Below, piece by piece: positions 40,961 through 49,623 of a stretch of DNA of 64,000 bases. Position 1 is the stretch's first letter, and each line of letters begins with the position of its first letter. The position numbers and the translations under genes were made by a program. The notes below the pieces were generated by a model. That model made no database searches, was not told the origin of the DNA, and worked only from the letters and a program-made list of their open reading frames with translations. Source of the DNA: an uncultured Flavobacteriia bacterium (GTDB lineage Bacteria > Bacteroidota > Bacteroidia > Flavobacteriales_D > Crocinitomicaceae); NCBI GenBank assembly GCA_937975705.1, contig CALJTX010000039.1:95605-159604 (forward strand). Reading direction: 5' to 3'.

Positions 40961-42979
40961 TCGCTTCTTGTAATGACGGTACAACTCCTGCTGTGCATGA
41001 AACGGAGGTAAATTGCGCTTGGAGTATGCGTTTTTGTAGTCAGCAGAAATACTACGCGCTTTGACGCTTCCTTTCCATTGGTACTCAAAAACGAGCTCGA
41101 TTTCTTTTTGTATTTGAGGGTCTTTGATAATTGTGCCCACCTCTACGCGCTGATCCAAGTTGCGCTCCATCCAGTCCGCACTAGAAATGAAGTATTCAGG
41201 ATTGCCATTGTTGCCAAAAATCAAGAAGCGCGTGTGTTCTAAATAGCGGTCCACGATACTGATGGCCGTAATGTTTTCACTCAAGCCTTTGACGCCTGGT
41301 TTGAGGCAGCAAATGCCGCGAATGATCAGCTCAATTTTTACGCCAGCTTTGCTTGCAGCGTAAAGTTTGTCGATCATCTTGACATCCGTAAGGTTATTGA
41401 ATTTCAGGCGGATGTGTGCTGGTTTTTTGGCTTTGGCAAACTTGATTTCGCGCTCAATGAGGGCGAGTAGTTTGCGGCGCGTGTTGAAAGGTGAAACGAG
41501 CAGGTGGCGAAAGGTGTGGCGTTCGAGGTTGTTCTCGAGCATGCCAAATACCCTACTAACTTCCAAAGAGATTTCTTTATCAGCTGTGAGGAGCACTAAA
41601 TCGGTATAAATAGTAGCAGTAGACTCATTGAAATTGCCGGTTCCGATGTAGGTAATGTATTGTGTTTTGGCTTCAGAAACACGCCTGATTTGCATAAGCT
41701 TGGAATGCACCTTGAGATTTTGTAGGCCGTAAATGACGTTTGCACCGTTGTCTTTGAGGCGGTTGCTCCACCAAAGGTTGTTTTCTTCGTCAAAACGCGC
41801 TTGGAGTTCAAAAACAACCGTGACTTGCTTGCCATTATAGATGCAAGCGAGTAGGGCATTCATAATTTCTGAATTCTTGGCCACGCGGTAGATATTGATT
41901 TTGATATCCTTCACCTTGGGGTCGAGGCTGGCCTCGCGCAAAAGATCCACGACATGGTCAAATTGCTGAAACGGAAAATGCAACAGTACATCTTGCTTGA
42001 TTATCGTTGCAATATGGCTCTTGCCACTGCGAAAAGCCGGGTGTTTGACGGGCGCTTGTGCGGCAAAGCGATAGGCTGGATTGCCAAAATCTGGAAAGCG
42101 CATGAAGTCTTTAAAGTTGTGGTAGCGCCCACCGGGTATGGTGTTGAAGCCTTTCTTGAGTTTGAGTTGTTGGAGTAAAAAAGTCAATAAGTCGTCGGGC
42201 ATGGCGGCGTCATAGACAAAACGCACGGGGAGTCCTTTCTTGCGCTGCTTGACACTCTTTTCAATTTTTTCAAAGAAGGACAGCGAGAGGTCGTCGTCTA
42301 GATCGAGTTCGGCATCACGCGTAAACTTGAAAGTAAATGCTTGGATGTGTTGCGGTCGATAGACGGAAAAAATGTCGTTCAAGTATAGCCTAATGATGTC
42401 GTCTATCAACATAACATTGGTGTGCGCTTCGCGATTCAAGATGAAAAAGCGGCTGTATTCGGTCGGGATCTGGATGAGGGCATAGCGTACTTTTGCGTTG
42501 CTGCTCATTTTGACGCCTAAATAAATGGCGTAATCGCGGAGCTTGGGTAAAGGGCGTTTTTTGTCGAGCATGATTGGGAAAATCGCATGCTTGAGTTTGT
42601 CGTGGAAAAAATCGTCTAACTCGACAAGTTCTTTGTCGGTACAGCCAGTCTCATCGATGAAATGAATGCCTTTTGCTTGGAATTCTGCCTTGATCTCTTG
42701 GTAAGCTCTTTCAAAAAGTTGCTGCTGACGCAATACGACCTTTCTGATTTCTACATAAAGTTCTTCTGCAGTGCCTTTATAGCCCTGTACTTTTTCGTTT
42801 TTCAGGTCAATTGTTCTTTTGAGGTTGGCTACTCTTACCCGAAAGAATTCATCGAGGTTATTGGAGTAAATGCCTAAAAAGCGCATGCGTTCAGTAAGCG
42901 GAACACTCGGGTCTATGGCCTCTTGCAAGACGCGTTCGTTAAAAGAAAGCCAGCTAAGTTCTCTGTTGATCAAATTCAT
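40940..42979 (-). CDS. ppk1: Polyphosphate kinase 1
   Basis: Makes inorganic polyphosphate from ATP. The 679 residues show the N-terminal NRELSWLSFNERVLQEA, an H domain, and two phospholipase-D-like C domains. The C1 region has IKINIYRVAKNSEIMNALL and the phosphohistidine neighbourhood LKVHSKLMQI; the C2 region has FLIFGNNGNPEYFISSADWM and RNLDQRVEVGTII. Complete and typical in length. The promoter directly upstream carries an inverted repeat across both boxes. Convergent with the GT-B gene. Confidence 0.95.
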   Translation of the reverse strand: MNLINRELSWLSFNERVLQEAIDPSVPLTERMRFLGIYSNNLDEFFRVRVANLKRTIDLKNEKVQGYKGTAEELYVEIRKVVLRQQQLFERAYQEIKAEFQAKGIHFIDETGCTDKELVELDDFFHDKLKHAIFPIMLDKKRPLPKLRDYAIYLGVKMSSNAKVRYALIQIPTEYSRFFILNREAHTNVMLIDDIIRLYLNDIFSVYRPQHIQAFTFKFTRDAELDLDDDLSLSFFEKIEKSVKQRKKGLPVRFVYDAAMPDDLLTFLLQQLKLKKGFNTIPGGRYHNFKDFMRFPDFGNPAYRFAAQAPVKHPAFRSGKSHIATIIKQDVLLHFPFQQFDHVVDLLREASLDPKVKDIKINIYRVAKNSEIMNALLACIYNGKQVTVVFELQARFDEENNLWWSNRLKDNGANVIYGLQNLKVHSKLMQIRRVSEAKTQYITYIGTGNFNESTATIYTDLVLLTADKEISLEVSRVFGMLENNLERHTFRHLLVSPFNTRRKLLALIEREIKFAKAKKPAHIRLKFNNLTDVKMIDKLYAASKAGVKIELIIRGICCLKPGVKGLSENITAISIVDRYLEHTRFLIFGNNGNPEYFISSADWMERNLDQRVEVGTIIKDPQIQKEIELVFEYQWKGSVKARSISADYKNAYSKRNLPPFHAQQELYRHYKKRSEEVAE

Positions 42980-42983
42980 ATTG

Positions 42984-43013
42984 CAAAGAAAGCCTTGCCG
43001 CGATAAACGACAA
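42984..43013 (-). promoter_or_regulatory. ppk1 promoter containing an inverted repeat
   Basis: Minus strand: TTG (43011-43013), 19-nt spacer, TTTCTTTG (42984-42991; one mismatch), ending 4 nt before the ATG. AAAGCCTTG (42989-42997) and CAAGGCTTT (43011-43019) form 9-bp arms lying on the -7 and -33 boxes. It could be an operator, or a terminator reused as promoter sequence. Confidence 0.5.
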
Positions 43014-43050
43014 GGCTTTTTGTATTAAGGAATAGTTAAAATTTATTGCA

Positions 43051-43080
43051 AAAAAAAAGCACCATCCGTAGATAGTGCTT
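43051..43080 (-). terminator. Terminator of tRNA-Val
   Basis: AAGCAC (43057-43062) and GTGCTT (43075-43080) with extra inner pairs and, on the minus strand, a run of eight T; it begins 4 nt after the tRNA 3' end. Confidence 0.85.
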
Positions 43081-43084
43081 GTTG

Positions 43085-43159
43085 TGGGGGTTGACGGGTT
43101 CGAACCGCCGACCCTCTGCTTGTAAGGCAGATGCTCTGAACCAGCTGAGCTAAACCCCC
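43085..43159 (-). tRNA. tRNA-Val (anticodon TAC)
   Basis: A 75-nt cloverleaf on the minus strand. Acceptor GGGGGTT pairs with AACCCCC; D arm GCTCAGCTGGTTCAGAGC; anticodon stem TCTGC/GCAGA with loop CTTACAA, anticodon TAC; variable loop GGGTC; T arm GGCGG-TTCGAAC-CCGTC; discriminator A. CCA is not encoded. Promoter at 43176-43203, terminator at 43051-43080. Confidence 0.96.
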
Positions 43160-43175
43160 GTTGTGATTACGAGTG

Positions 43176-43203
43176 CAAAGATATGAAATAATTCAATATT
43201 CAA
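43176..43203 (-). promoter_or_regulatory. Promoter of tRNA-Val
   Basis: Minus strand: TTG (43201-43203), 17-nt spacer, TATCTTTG (43176-43183) continuing as TATCTTTGCACTCG, the same as before tRNA-Arg. Confidence 0.75.
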
Positions 43204-43338
43204 AAGAAAAATTGAAGTTTTTTACTGCTTTATTCAAAAATAATAAATGTAAATAGGGTAGAGAAGCTGTGTAGTGAGTTCAATTTCAATTTGTTGCAAG
43301 ATGCAACTTTTTCAAAATCTTTTCGTATCATTGGCCTT

Positions 43339-44694
43339 ATGCGCAAAAGCACAAATGTATTTTTCTTGCTCATCATCGGCCTTGGTGCTATGCTTTTAGG
43401 CTGTGAATTTCGTTCGCCACAAGACGAAATGCGCAAAGACTGGGCGCAAATAGCGCGTTCGGGCAAAATCACGCTACTTACTGAAAACTCTACACTTTCC
43501 TTTTTTGAATTCAAGGGCAAGCGCATGGGGTTTGAATTCGAAATCCTTGATACCTTTTGTAAGGCGAACCACCTCAAATTGGAGGTCAAAGTAGTGAATA
43601 AACTCGGTGATTTCCAACGCATGCTCCGTAAAGGCGAGGGCGATGTTGTGGCGGCAAATCTCCCTATCGAGTTGGGGCAAGAAAAGCAATTCAATTATTC
43701 CATTCCTTATTACCAAACTTATCAAGTGCTCGTGCAGCGCAAATCAGATTCAATTATTTCTGAGCCAGCGCATTTGGCCAATAGAACGGTGTACGTACGT
43801 AAAAACTCTGCATACGAAAAACGCTTGTCTGCCCTGCAAGAAGAAATTGGCGCCAACCTAAATATCCGCTACCGTTCTAATTCACCACTTGCCGAAGATT
43901 TGATCGAAGAAGTGGCCAATGGGAGTATTCATTACACGCTGGCACATGAAAACCAAGCACGCATCGTCAAAGACATGCATCCAAATTTAGATATCGCCAC
44001 CCGTATGTCTTTTGAGCAGCGCATTGCTTTTGCCTTGAGACCAAAAAGTAAGGTCCTCAAAGAAAAACTCGATTCATTTTTACAAACATATATTGCTTCT
44101 GAAGCATATACCCAGCTTAAAAAACGCTATTTCGACTACATTGTCTCTACACCGACTGAATTTTACCTCACTCCGAAAGGTGCGCTTTCTCCTTTTGATG
44201 CGCTCTTCAAAAAAGCGGCACAAACCTACAATTGGGACTGGAAAGTGCTAGCGGCTATTGCCTTTAAAGAGTCTCGCTTCAATCCAAATGCCCGCGGTTT
44301 TGGTGGTGCATATGGTCTGATGCAATTTATGCCCAACACTGGTCCTAAGTTTGGTGTTTTCCCGGAATCAAGCCCTGAAGTGCAAATCAAAGGCGGCATG
44401 CGTTATTTGAATTCTGTAAGCAAGCGCTGGGCAAGTATTCCCGACGAACAAACGCGTTTGCAATTTACTTTGGCCTCTTACAACGCAGGCATGAGCCATA
44501 TCGAAGATGCGCAGCGCTTGGCAAAAGCCGCTGGCCTCAATCCGAACAAGTGGGATGGCAACGTAGCGCTGATGGTCAATAAACTCGATGAGCCACAGTT
44601 TTACCGCTCAGAGCTTGTGCGCTGTGGAGCCTACAGAGGGCAAGCCACTTCGTATGTAGCAAAAATTCTTGCAATTTACGCCCGTTGGAAATAA
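43339..44694 (+). CDS. MltF-like lytic transglycosylase lipoprotein
   Basis: Peptidoglycan-cleaving enzyme of 451 residues. Lipobox MLLGC (Cys about 19). An ABC-transporter-type substrate-binding domain (SBP_bac_3) covers about residues 40-280 (GKITLLTENSTLSFFEFKG), followed by a family 1 SLT domain from about 290: YNWDWKVLAAIAFKESRFNP with the catalytic Glu in FKESRF, GAYGLMQFMPNT and FTLASYNAGMSHIEDAQ. This two-domain order is that of MltF. The ATG at 43339 opens the lipoprotein signal; a TATCATTG box ends 5 nt before it. miaA follows directly. Confidence 0.9.
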   Translation: MRKSTNVFFLLIIGLGAMLLGCEFRSPQDEMRKDWAQIARSGKITLLTENSTLSFFEFKGKRMGFEFEILDTFCKANHLKLEVKVVNKLGDFQRMLRKGEGDVVAANLPIELGQEKQFNYSIPYYQTYQVLVQRKSDSIISEPAHLANRTVYVRKNSAYEKRLSALQEEIGANLNIRYRSNSPLAEDLIEEVANGSIHYTLAHENQARIVKDMHPNLDIATRMSFEQRIAFALRPKSKVLKEKLDSFLQTYIASEAYTQLKKRYFDYIVSTPTEFYLTPKGALSPFDALFKKAAQTYNWDWKVLAAIAFKESRFNPNARGFGGAYGLMQFMPNTGPKFGVFPESSPEVQIKGGMRYLNSVSKRWASIPDEQTRLQFTLASYNAGMSHIEDAQRLAKAAGLNPNKWDGNVALMVNKLDEPQFYRSELVRCGAYRGQATSYVAKILAIYARWK

Positions 44695-45597
44695 ATGTCA
44701 GCAAAACAAATTATTGTCGTTCAGGGCCCAACTGCATCAGGTAAAACCAGCTTGGCTATTGCCTTAGCCCAGCATTTTCAGACCGAGATTATCTCTTTTG
44801 ATTCAAGGCAGTTCTATGAAGAACTCGCTATTGGTGTGGCCCGTCCGAGTATAGAAGAATTGGGGCAGGTGCAGCAACATATGATTGCTTGTCGTTCTAT
44901 TCACGAACCACTCAATGCCAATTCTTTTGTGCAGCAAGCGCAGCCCATTTTAAATAGATTGCTCCAGGAGAAAGGTGCTGCGGTATTAGTGGGTGGCTCG
45001 GCTTTGTTTGCCGACGCACTCATTTTGGGCTTAGATCCGTTGCCACACGATCCTGCAGTACAAGCCAAATGGCAACATGTTTTTGATACAGAAGGTTTAG
45101 CGGCCTTGCAATTAGCGCTGCAGCAAAATGATCCGCATTTTTATACAGAAATAGATGTCATGAACCCTACGCGGCTCATGAGGGCATTAGAAATCAATGA
45201 GCTCACCGGAGCATCCAATTTATCGCTGCGCAAAGGCCCACGGCAAGACCCTTCAAACGTTGCGCGCATTTTTATCGATTGGCCACGGGCTCAATTGTAT
45301 GCGCGCATCAATTTGCGCGTGGACCAAATGCTACAAGAAGGCCTTGAAGCTGAAGCGCGGCAATTTTTTCCGGATCAGATGCATTTACAAGCCTTACAAA
45401 CGGTTGGTTACCGCGAATTTTTTGACTTTTTTGAAGGCAATATGAGTAGAGCAGAGGCCATCGAGAAAATCAAGCAGCACACTCGCAATTATGCCAAGCG
45501 GCAACTCACTTGGCTGGCGCGCTATGCGCAAATGCATGCCATAGATCCAGAAGCGGAGCATGATTTGTTGGCGGCAGCGCTTGTGAAAATTGGTTAA
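44695..45597 (+). CDS. miaA: tRNA dimethylallyltransferase
   Basis: Adds a dimethylallyl group to A37 of tRNAs reading codons that begin with U. The 300 residues include the P-loop VQGPTASGKTSLAIALA, ISFDSRQFYEELAIGVARPS (SDSxQ-like block with Phe-Asp), VLVGGSALFADALILGL, DVMNPTRLMRALEI and LQTVGYREFFDFFEGNM, then KQHTRNYAKRQLTWL. Full length. It starts immediately after the mltF-like stop. Confidence 0.95.
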   Translation: MSAKQIIVVQGPTASGKTSLAIALAQHFQTEIISFDSRQFYEELAIGVARPSIEELGQVQQHMIACRSIHEPLNANSFVQQAQPILNRLLQEKGAAVLVGGSALFADALILGLDPLPHDPAVQAKWQHVFDTEGLAALQLALQQNDPHFYTEIDVMNPTRLMRALEINELTGASNLSLRKGPRQDPSNVARIFIDWPRAQLYARINLRVDQMLQEGLEAEARQFFPDQMHLQALQTVGYREFFDFFEGNMSRAEAIEKIKQHTRNYAKRQLTWLARYAQMHAIDPEAEHDLLAAALVKIG

Positions 45598-45662
45598 AGA
45601 AATGTTAAAAAGACAGCGCGAAGCTTAAAATCAAGCATTTTCGTACCTAAACAGCTATACAC

Positions 45663-47213
45663 ATGAAACATCTATTGCTCGTATTTTCGTTCTTATTTCT
45701 ACAACAACTCCAAGCGCAAAAGATTCGCTTAAAAGTTGAAGATCAAAAAGATACAACCGTTTACTTAATTAAATACTTTGGGTCAAAGCTCTTCTATGCC
45801 GATACCGCTCAAATGAAAAATGGCGAGGTAGTCTTTGATGGTGCCAAGCAAAAACCAGGTATTGTTGGCTTGTTTTTGCCAGGACAGCGCTACTTTGAAT
45901 TCGTTTACAACAACGAAGAAATTCAGCTCTCTACCAAAGGCCCAGACTTCATGGCCAATATGGTCGTCAATAAGTCCGAGGAGAACAAATTGTTCATCCC
46001 TTACGTGAAGTTCATCAGCAGCAAAAAAGGTGAAATTGCCAAACTTGCTGAGCAGCGTGCCAAACTCAAGCCTGAAGATGCTGAATACGCCACACTCGGA
46101 ACCCAAATCGATGCGCTCAACAAAGAAGTAGAGGTGTATCAGGCCAATTTAGTGACCAACAACCCAGGTAAACTCGTTGCTAAAATTGTACAGATGTCTA
46201 CCGAAATTGTGGTGCCAGAACCACCAAAAGACGACAAAGGCAATTTGCTAGACTCTAACTTCCGTTACAAATACTACTTCGCTCACTATTGGGACAACGT
46301 CGATTTCAAGACAGATGCGCTTGTAAACAATCCTATTTTTGCCAACAAACTCGAGTTTTATTTCGGCAAATCCATGATGATCCAACACTGGGACACCATC
46401 ATTAAATACGCTTTCGCTTTTTGCGATGCCTTAGATCCGAAGTCGCGTATGTACGAATACAGCGTGGGCTGGATTGCCTCCACCTATGGAAAAAGCGATA
46501 TCATGGGCATGGACAAAGTCTATTACTACATGCTCAAGCGTTATTTCTGCACCAAAGATGCGAGCGGAAAATCACCAGCTTTCTGGGTGGCCGAAGATAA
46601 ATTCGAAGACCTCTGCGAAAACCTCGATAACAAAATGAATACCGTGATGGGCATCAAGCCGCCAAACCTCATCATGCGCGACACCTCAGATACAAAATGG
46701 GTCGATTTTTACAGCCTGACTTCTGAATACACCATTCTCTATTTCTGGGATCCAGAATGCGGCCATTGTAAAAAAGTAACGCCAAAAATCCAAACGCTTT
46801 ACGCTGAAAAGTGGAAGGCGCGCAATATCGAAGTATTTGCAGTAGGTAAAGGTGTGGGTAAAGATTTTGAGGCCTGGAAAAAATACATCCGCGAGAGCAA
46901 ACTCACGTTTATCAATGTGGCTGTTACCAATAGCATCTACGAAATTGCCAAAGCGACACCTGAAAAATTAGTACCGCTCTATCCAGGCGAAAAGGGCAAG
47001 CCTACAACGCTGCAGAGTTTGAACTACCAACAAACGTATGATATCTATTCAACACCGAAAGTTTTCGTTTTGGATAAAGACAAGAAAATCATCGCCAAAA
47101 ACCTTTCTGTTTCGCAACTTGAAGACATGCTTGATCAGCTGCAAAACAAGAAAGACGCACCTAAATTATTCCCGCCTGATCCAGAAGAGGACGAGCACAT
47201 GCAAAAAGACTAA
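45663..47213 (+). CDS. Secreted thioredoxin-like protein (TlpA type, DUF4369/DUF5106-like)
   Basis: A 516-residue exported protein: signal peptide to about residue 19 (QLQAQ), a DUF4369-like beta domain (VYLIKYFGSKLFYADTAQ), a long helical middle part resembling DUF5106, and a thioredoxin fold from about residue 345 with the active site DPECGHCKK (CxxC), a cis-Pro region YSTPKVFVLDKD and a Glu/Asp-rich tail. Expected to act as a periplasmic thiol-disulfide oxidoreductase. The nrnA-like gene follows at once. Redox partner unknown. Confidence 0.82.
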   Translation: MKHLLLVFSFLFLQQLQAQKIRLKVEDQKDTTVYLIKYFGSKLFYADTAQMKNGEVVFDGAKQKPGIVGLFLPGQRYFEFVYNNEEIQLSTKGPDFMANMVVNKSEENKLFIPYVKFISSKKGEIAKLAEQRAKLKPEDAEYATLGTQIDALNKEVEVYQANLVTNNPGKLVAKIVQMSTEIVVPEPPKDDKGNLLDSNFRYKYYFAHYWDNVDFKTDALVNNPIFANKLEFYFGKSMMIQHWDTIIKYAFAFCDALDPKSRMYEYSVGWIASTYGKSDIMGMDKVYYYMLKRYFCTKDASGKSPAFWVAEDKFEDLCENLDNKMNTVMGIKPPNLIMRDTSDTKWVDFYSLTSEYTILYFWDPECGHCKKVTPKIQTLYAEKWKARNIEVFAVGKGVGKDFEAWKKYIRESKLTFINVAVTNSIYEIAKATPEKLVPLYPGEKGKPTTLQSLNYQQTYDIYSTPKVFVLDKDKKIIAKNLSVSQLEDMLDQLQNKKDAPKLFPPDPEEDEHMQKD

Positions 47214-48185
47214 ATGACGCAAGACCGCCTTCAATCGACCCTTCAAAGTCATCACAATTGGATCATTACCACGCACAAAGGACCTGACGGCGACGCCGTG
47301 GGCAGTGTTGTTGCTTGGGCTGCATATGCACTACAGTGCAAAAAAGAATACTTGATTGTTTTTCCAGATCAGCCGGCTGCCTATTTGTGTCCGTTTTTGG
47401 AAGGCTACAATTGGGAAGTTTTTGCCGCAGATAAAGCATACGCCGGCGACTTACTTTTTGCCTTAGATTACAACGCGTCTTCACGCGTCGGGGAGGAGAT
47501 GTCTAACTGGTTTGACAAACAAACGCTGACCAAAGTGATGCTCGATCACCATCCGAATCCGGCCGATTTTGTGCACATTCCAATTTCTATCCCTACTGCT
47601 TGTTCTACAACAGAAGTCATTTATCATGTATTAGAAGACCTCGGGCAACGCGATCAAATCAATTTAGCGATGGCTAAGGGCCTGTATCTTGGCCTCATGA
47701 CCGACACCGGCTCTTTTCGTTTCCCTTCAGTTTCTGCCTACACGCACCAAATGACCGCGCATTTATTGTCTTTGGGTTTGGCGCAGCACGAAATTCACGA
47801 AGCGGTTTACGATGTAAATAGTGTAACGCGTTTGCAATTGCGCGGTTATGCAATAGCAGAAAAGCTGCAGCTGCATCCCGAACATCGCTTAGGCATCATG
47901 AGCCTGAGTAAAGATGAGCTCAAGCGCTTTGCATATCAAAAAGGAGATACCGAAGGTTTGGTCAATGTCATTTTGTCAATAGAGGGTTATGATGCAGGTG
48001 TTTTTATGATGGAAACCGAAGAAGGTGTTAAGTTTTCTTTTCGCTCAAAAGGCAAGCGTTTTGTCAATGCTTTTGCGCAGGCTCATTTCAATGGTGGTGG
48101 GCATCAGTATGCAGCCGGTGGGTTTTATGCCGGCAGCCTCAAAGATGCGCTCGCCAAACTAGAATCTTTAATCGATCAAATCTAA
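47214..48185 (+). CDS. DHH-family phosphoesterase, NrnA-like
   Basis: Predicted bifunctional nanoRNase and 3'-phosphoadenosine-5'-phosphate phosphatase of 323 residues. DHH motifs: ITTHKGPDGDAVGSV (motif I), LLFALDYNASSRVG (II), VMLDHHPNPADF (III, DHH), GLMTDTGSFRFPS (IV), and the DHHA1 signature NGGGHQYAAGG near the C-terminus. It follows the thioredoxin-like gene at once and precedes the GldI-like lipoprotein by 3 nt. Confidence 0.9.
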   Translation: MTQDRLQSTLQSHHNWIITTHKGPDGDAVGSVVAWAAYALQCKKEYLIVFPDQPAAYLCPFLEGYNWEVFAADKAYAGDLLFALDYNASSRVGEEMSNWFDKQTLTKVMLDHHPNPADFVHIPISIPTACSTTEVIYHVLEDLGQRDQINLAMAKGLYLGLMTDTGSFRFPSVSAYTHQMTAHLLSLGLAQHEIHEAVYDVNSVTRLQLRGYAIAEKLQLHPEHRLGIMSLSKDELKRFAYQKGDTEGLVNVILSIEGYDAGVFMMETEEGVKFSFRSKGKRFVNAFAQAHFNGGGHQYAAGGFYAGSLKDALAKLESLIDQI

Positions 48186-48188
48186 TTG

Positions 48189-48722
48189 ATGCCCAAACAT
48201 TTTGTCTTCGCCATATTACTTTTCATTAGCTTCATTTTTTCGGCTTGCCGAAGAGAAGAAGCCAAAGAGCAGACGCGGCAAAAATGGTCTTCGGAGCATT
48301 CCGTTGATTTCAATCGGGAACTCAGTGTGCGCGAAAATCTCAAAATCAATACGTTTTTAGCCCATTACACGCATTTGAAAATGCAGCAAACCCCTTCGGG
48401 CTTGCGCTACATGATTTACCAAAAAGGCGCACCAACGCAAGCAACAGCGAAAGATGGTCAGCAAGCGCTCGTTCGCTTGTCCATAGGTTTGTTAGATGGC
48501 ACCCAGTGTTATCAAACCAAACCCGACCAAATTGAACGCATCACAATTGCGCATTCCGAAAAAGAATCGGGGGTGCACGAAGCGCTGCAATTCATGCGAA
48601 AAGGAGACAAAGCCAAGCTGATTTTACCCAGTTATTTGGGGCATGGCCTCCTTGGTGACCGCAGTAAAATCCCGCCGCAAAGTATTTTATATATCGATAT
48701 CCAACTAATTGATCTCCAATGA
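48189..48722 (+). CDS. GldI-like FKBP lipoprotein
   Basis: A 177-residue lipoprotein with lipobox FSAC (Cys about 19). The C-terminal ~110 residues resemble a degenerate FKBP peptidyl-prolyl isomerase domain (QQTPSGLRYMIYQKGAP, GVHEALQFMRKGDKAKLILP, IPPQSILYIDIQLIDLQ). Size, anchor and position after a DHH phosphoesterase agree with GldI, which gliding Flavobacteriia need for motility, probably folding T9SS/gliding components. The ATG at 48189 is preferred over a TTG 3 nt upstream. The gldI identity is inferred, so no symbol is given. Confidence 0.72.
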   Translation: MPKHFVFAILLFISFIFSACRREEAKEQTRQKWSSEHSVDFNRELSVRENLKINTFLAHYTHLKMQQTPSGLRYMIYQKGAPTQATAKDGQQALVRLSIGLLDGTQCYQTKPDQIERITIAHSEKESGVHEALQFMRKGDKAKLILPSYLGHGLLGDRSKIPPQSILYIDIQLIDLQ

Positions 48723-49591
48723 GAATGCTCCCATTTCTTGCTTTTTTATTATTATTTGCAGCCTGTGACGATACGCCCAAGCCCAAGTCAGGTACCAAAA
48801 AAGTGGTCAAAGCCAATACCCAAAATCTCGCCGACTTAGATACGAGTGCTGCGGGCTCCAAAAAAAACCTGATCAATTTTGAAAAAGGCAAGGTGAGCAT
48901 GCGCAAGAAATTAGCGAGTGGTATTGTCCTCAAATGGATTGAGCGTGGAACGGGGCCTTCTTTTGAAGCTGGCGAGATGGCCTTAATAGACTACCGCTTA
49001 GGGACACCAGATGGGCGCATCATTGACGGAAATAACAGAATCAATTTGCCATTCATCCCATTTGTAGTAGGGTACAGCATGCAAACCCAGGGTTGGGATT
49101 TAGCCTTTGCGCATTTGCGCGTTGGCGATTTTGTCAAGGTGGAGATTCCGGCGGCGCTGGCGTACGGCAACAAAGGCATTAAAGATGTGTTGGCGCCAAA
49201 TACGCCCAACTGGCTTTATGTAAAAGTGATTTCAAAAATTGAACCGAGCACCAATGCCGATGGCATACGCGCCTGGAAACTTGCCGATGGTCAGGCCTTC
49301 AATCTTGAAGAGGGTGGGGTCAAGGAAGTGGCATATGAGTTTGTAGCCTCGACACCAAATAAAGCCAATGCCATCATGGCCCGCAAATTTCCACAGCGCT
49401 ATGTTGTAGGTCAAAAAACAACCGTTCCGGGCTTGCGAAAAATCCTTAAAAATGCTTTGCAAGGAGAGCGCTATTATATTGTTTTACAGCCAGAACAGGC
49501 CTATGGAGGCAAAGGCTATGGACAAGTAATTGCGCCCAACGAGCCGGTTTTCTTTTTGTTAGACATCGTGGGCGTTCGGTCCATATCATAG
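48719..49591 (+). CDS. FKBP-type peptidyl-prolyl isomerase lipoprotein, two-domain
   Basis: A 290-residue lipoprotein, lipobox LFAAC (Cys about 16). An FKBP domain spans about residues 60-180 (SGIVLKWIERGTGPSFEAGE, MQTQGWDLAFAHLRVGDFVKVEIP, AYGNKGIKDVLAPNTPNWLYV). A second, shorter FKBP-like repeat closes the protein (VPGLRKILKNALQGERYYIVL, AYGGKGYGQVIAPNEPVFF), apparently missing part of its first half. The start overlaps the GldI-like stop by 4 nt (ATGA). Probably a periplasmic folding factor working with its neighbour. Confidence 0.82.
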   Translation: MRMLPFLAFLLLFAACDDTPKPKSGTKKVVKANTQNLADLDTSAAGSKKNLINFEKGKVSMRKKLASGIVLKWIERGTGPSFEAGEMALIDYRLGTPDGRIIDGNNRINLPFIPFVVGYSMQTQGWDLAFAHLRVGDFVKVEIPAALAYGNKGIKDVLAPNTPNWLYVKVISKIEPSTNADGIRAWKLADGQAFNLEEGGVKEVAYEFVASTPNKANAIMARKFPQRYVVGQKTTVPGLRKILKNALQGERYYIVLQPEQAYGGKGYGQVIAPNEPVFFLLDIVGVRSIS

Positions 49592-49599
49592 GAAATGCC

Positions 49600-49607
49600 T
49601 AAATTTG
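49600..49607 (+). promoter_or_regulatory. -7 box before the M23 peptidase gene
   Basis: TAAATTTG, a full TAnnTTTG match 16 nt before the TTG start at 49624; no TTG at the -33 distance (TTC is present). Confidence 0.4.
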
Positions 49608-49623
49608 TACTGAAATTTTTGTT

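Noticed and set aside
42988..43021. Hairpin before ppk1 as the terminator of tRNA-Val
   Set aside because: A better terminator with eight T lies at 43051-43080 immediately after the tRNA; the second hairpin coincides with ppk1 promoter boxes, although a backup terminator cannot be excluded.
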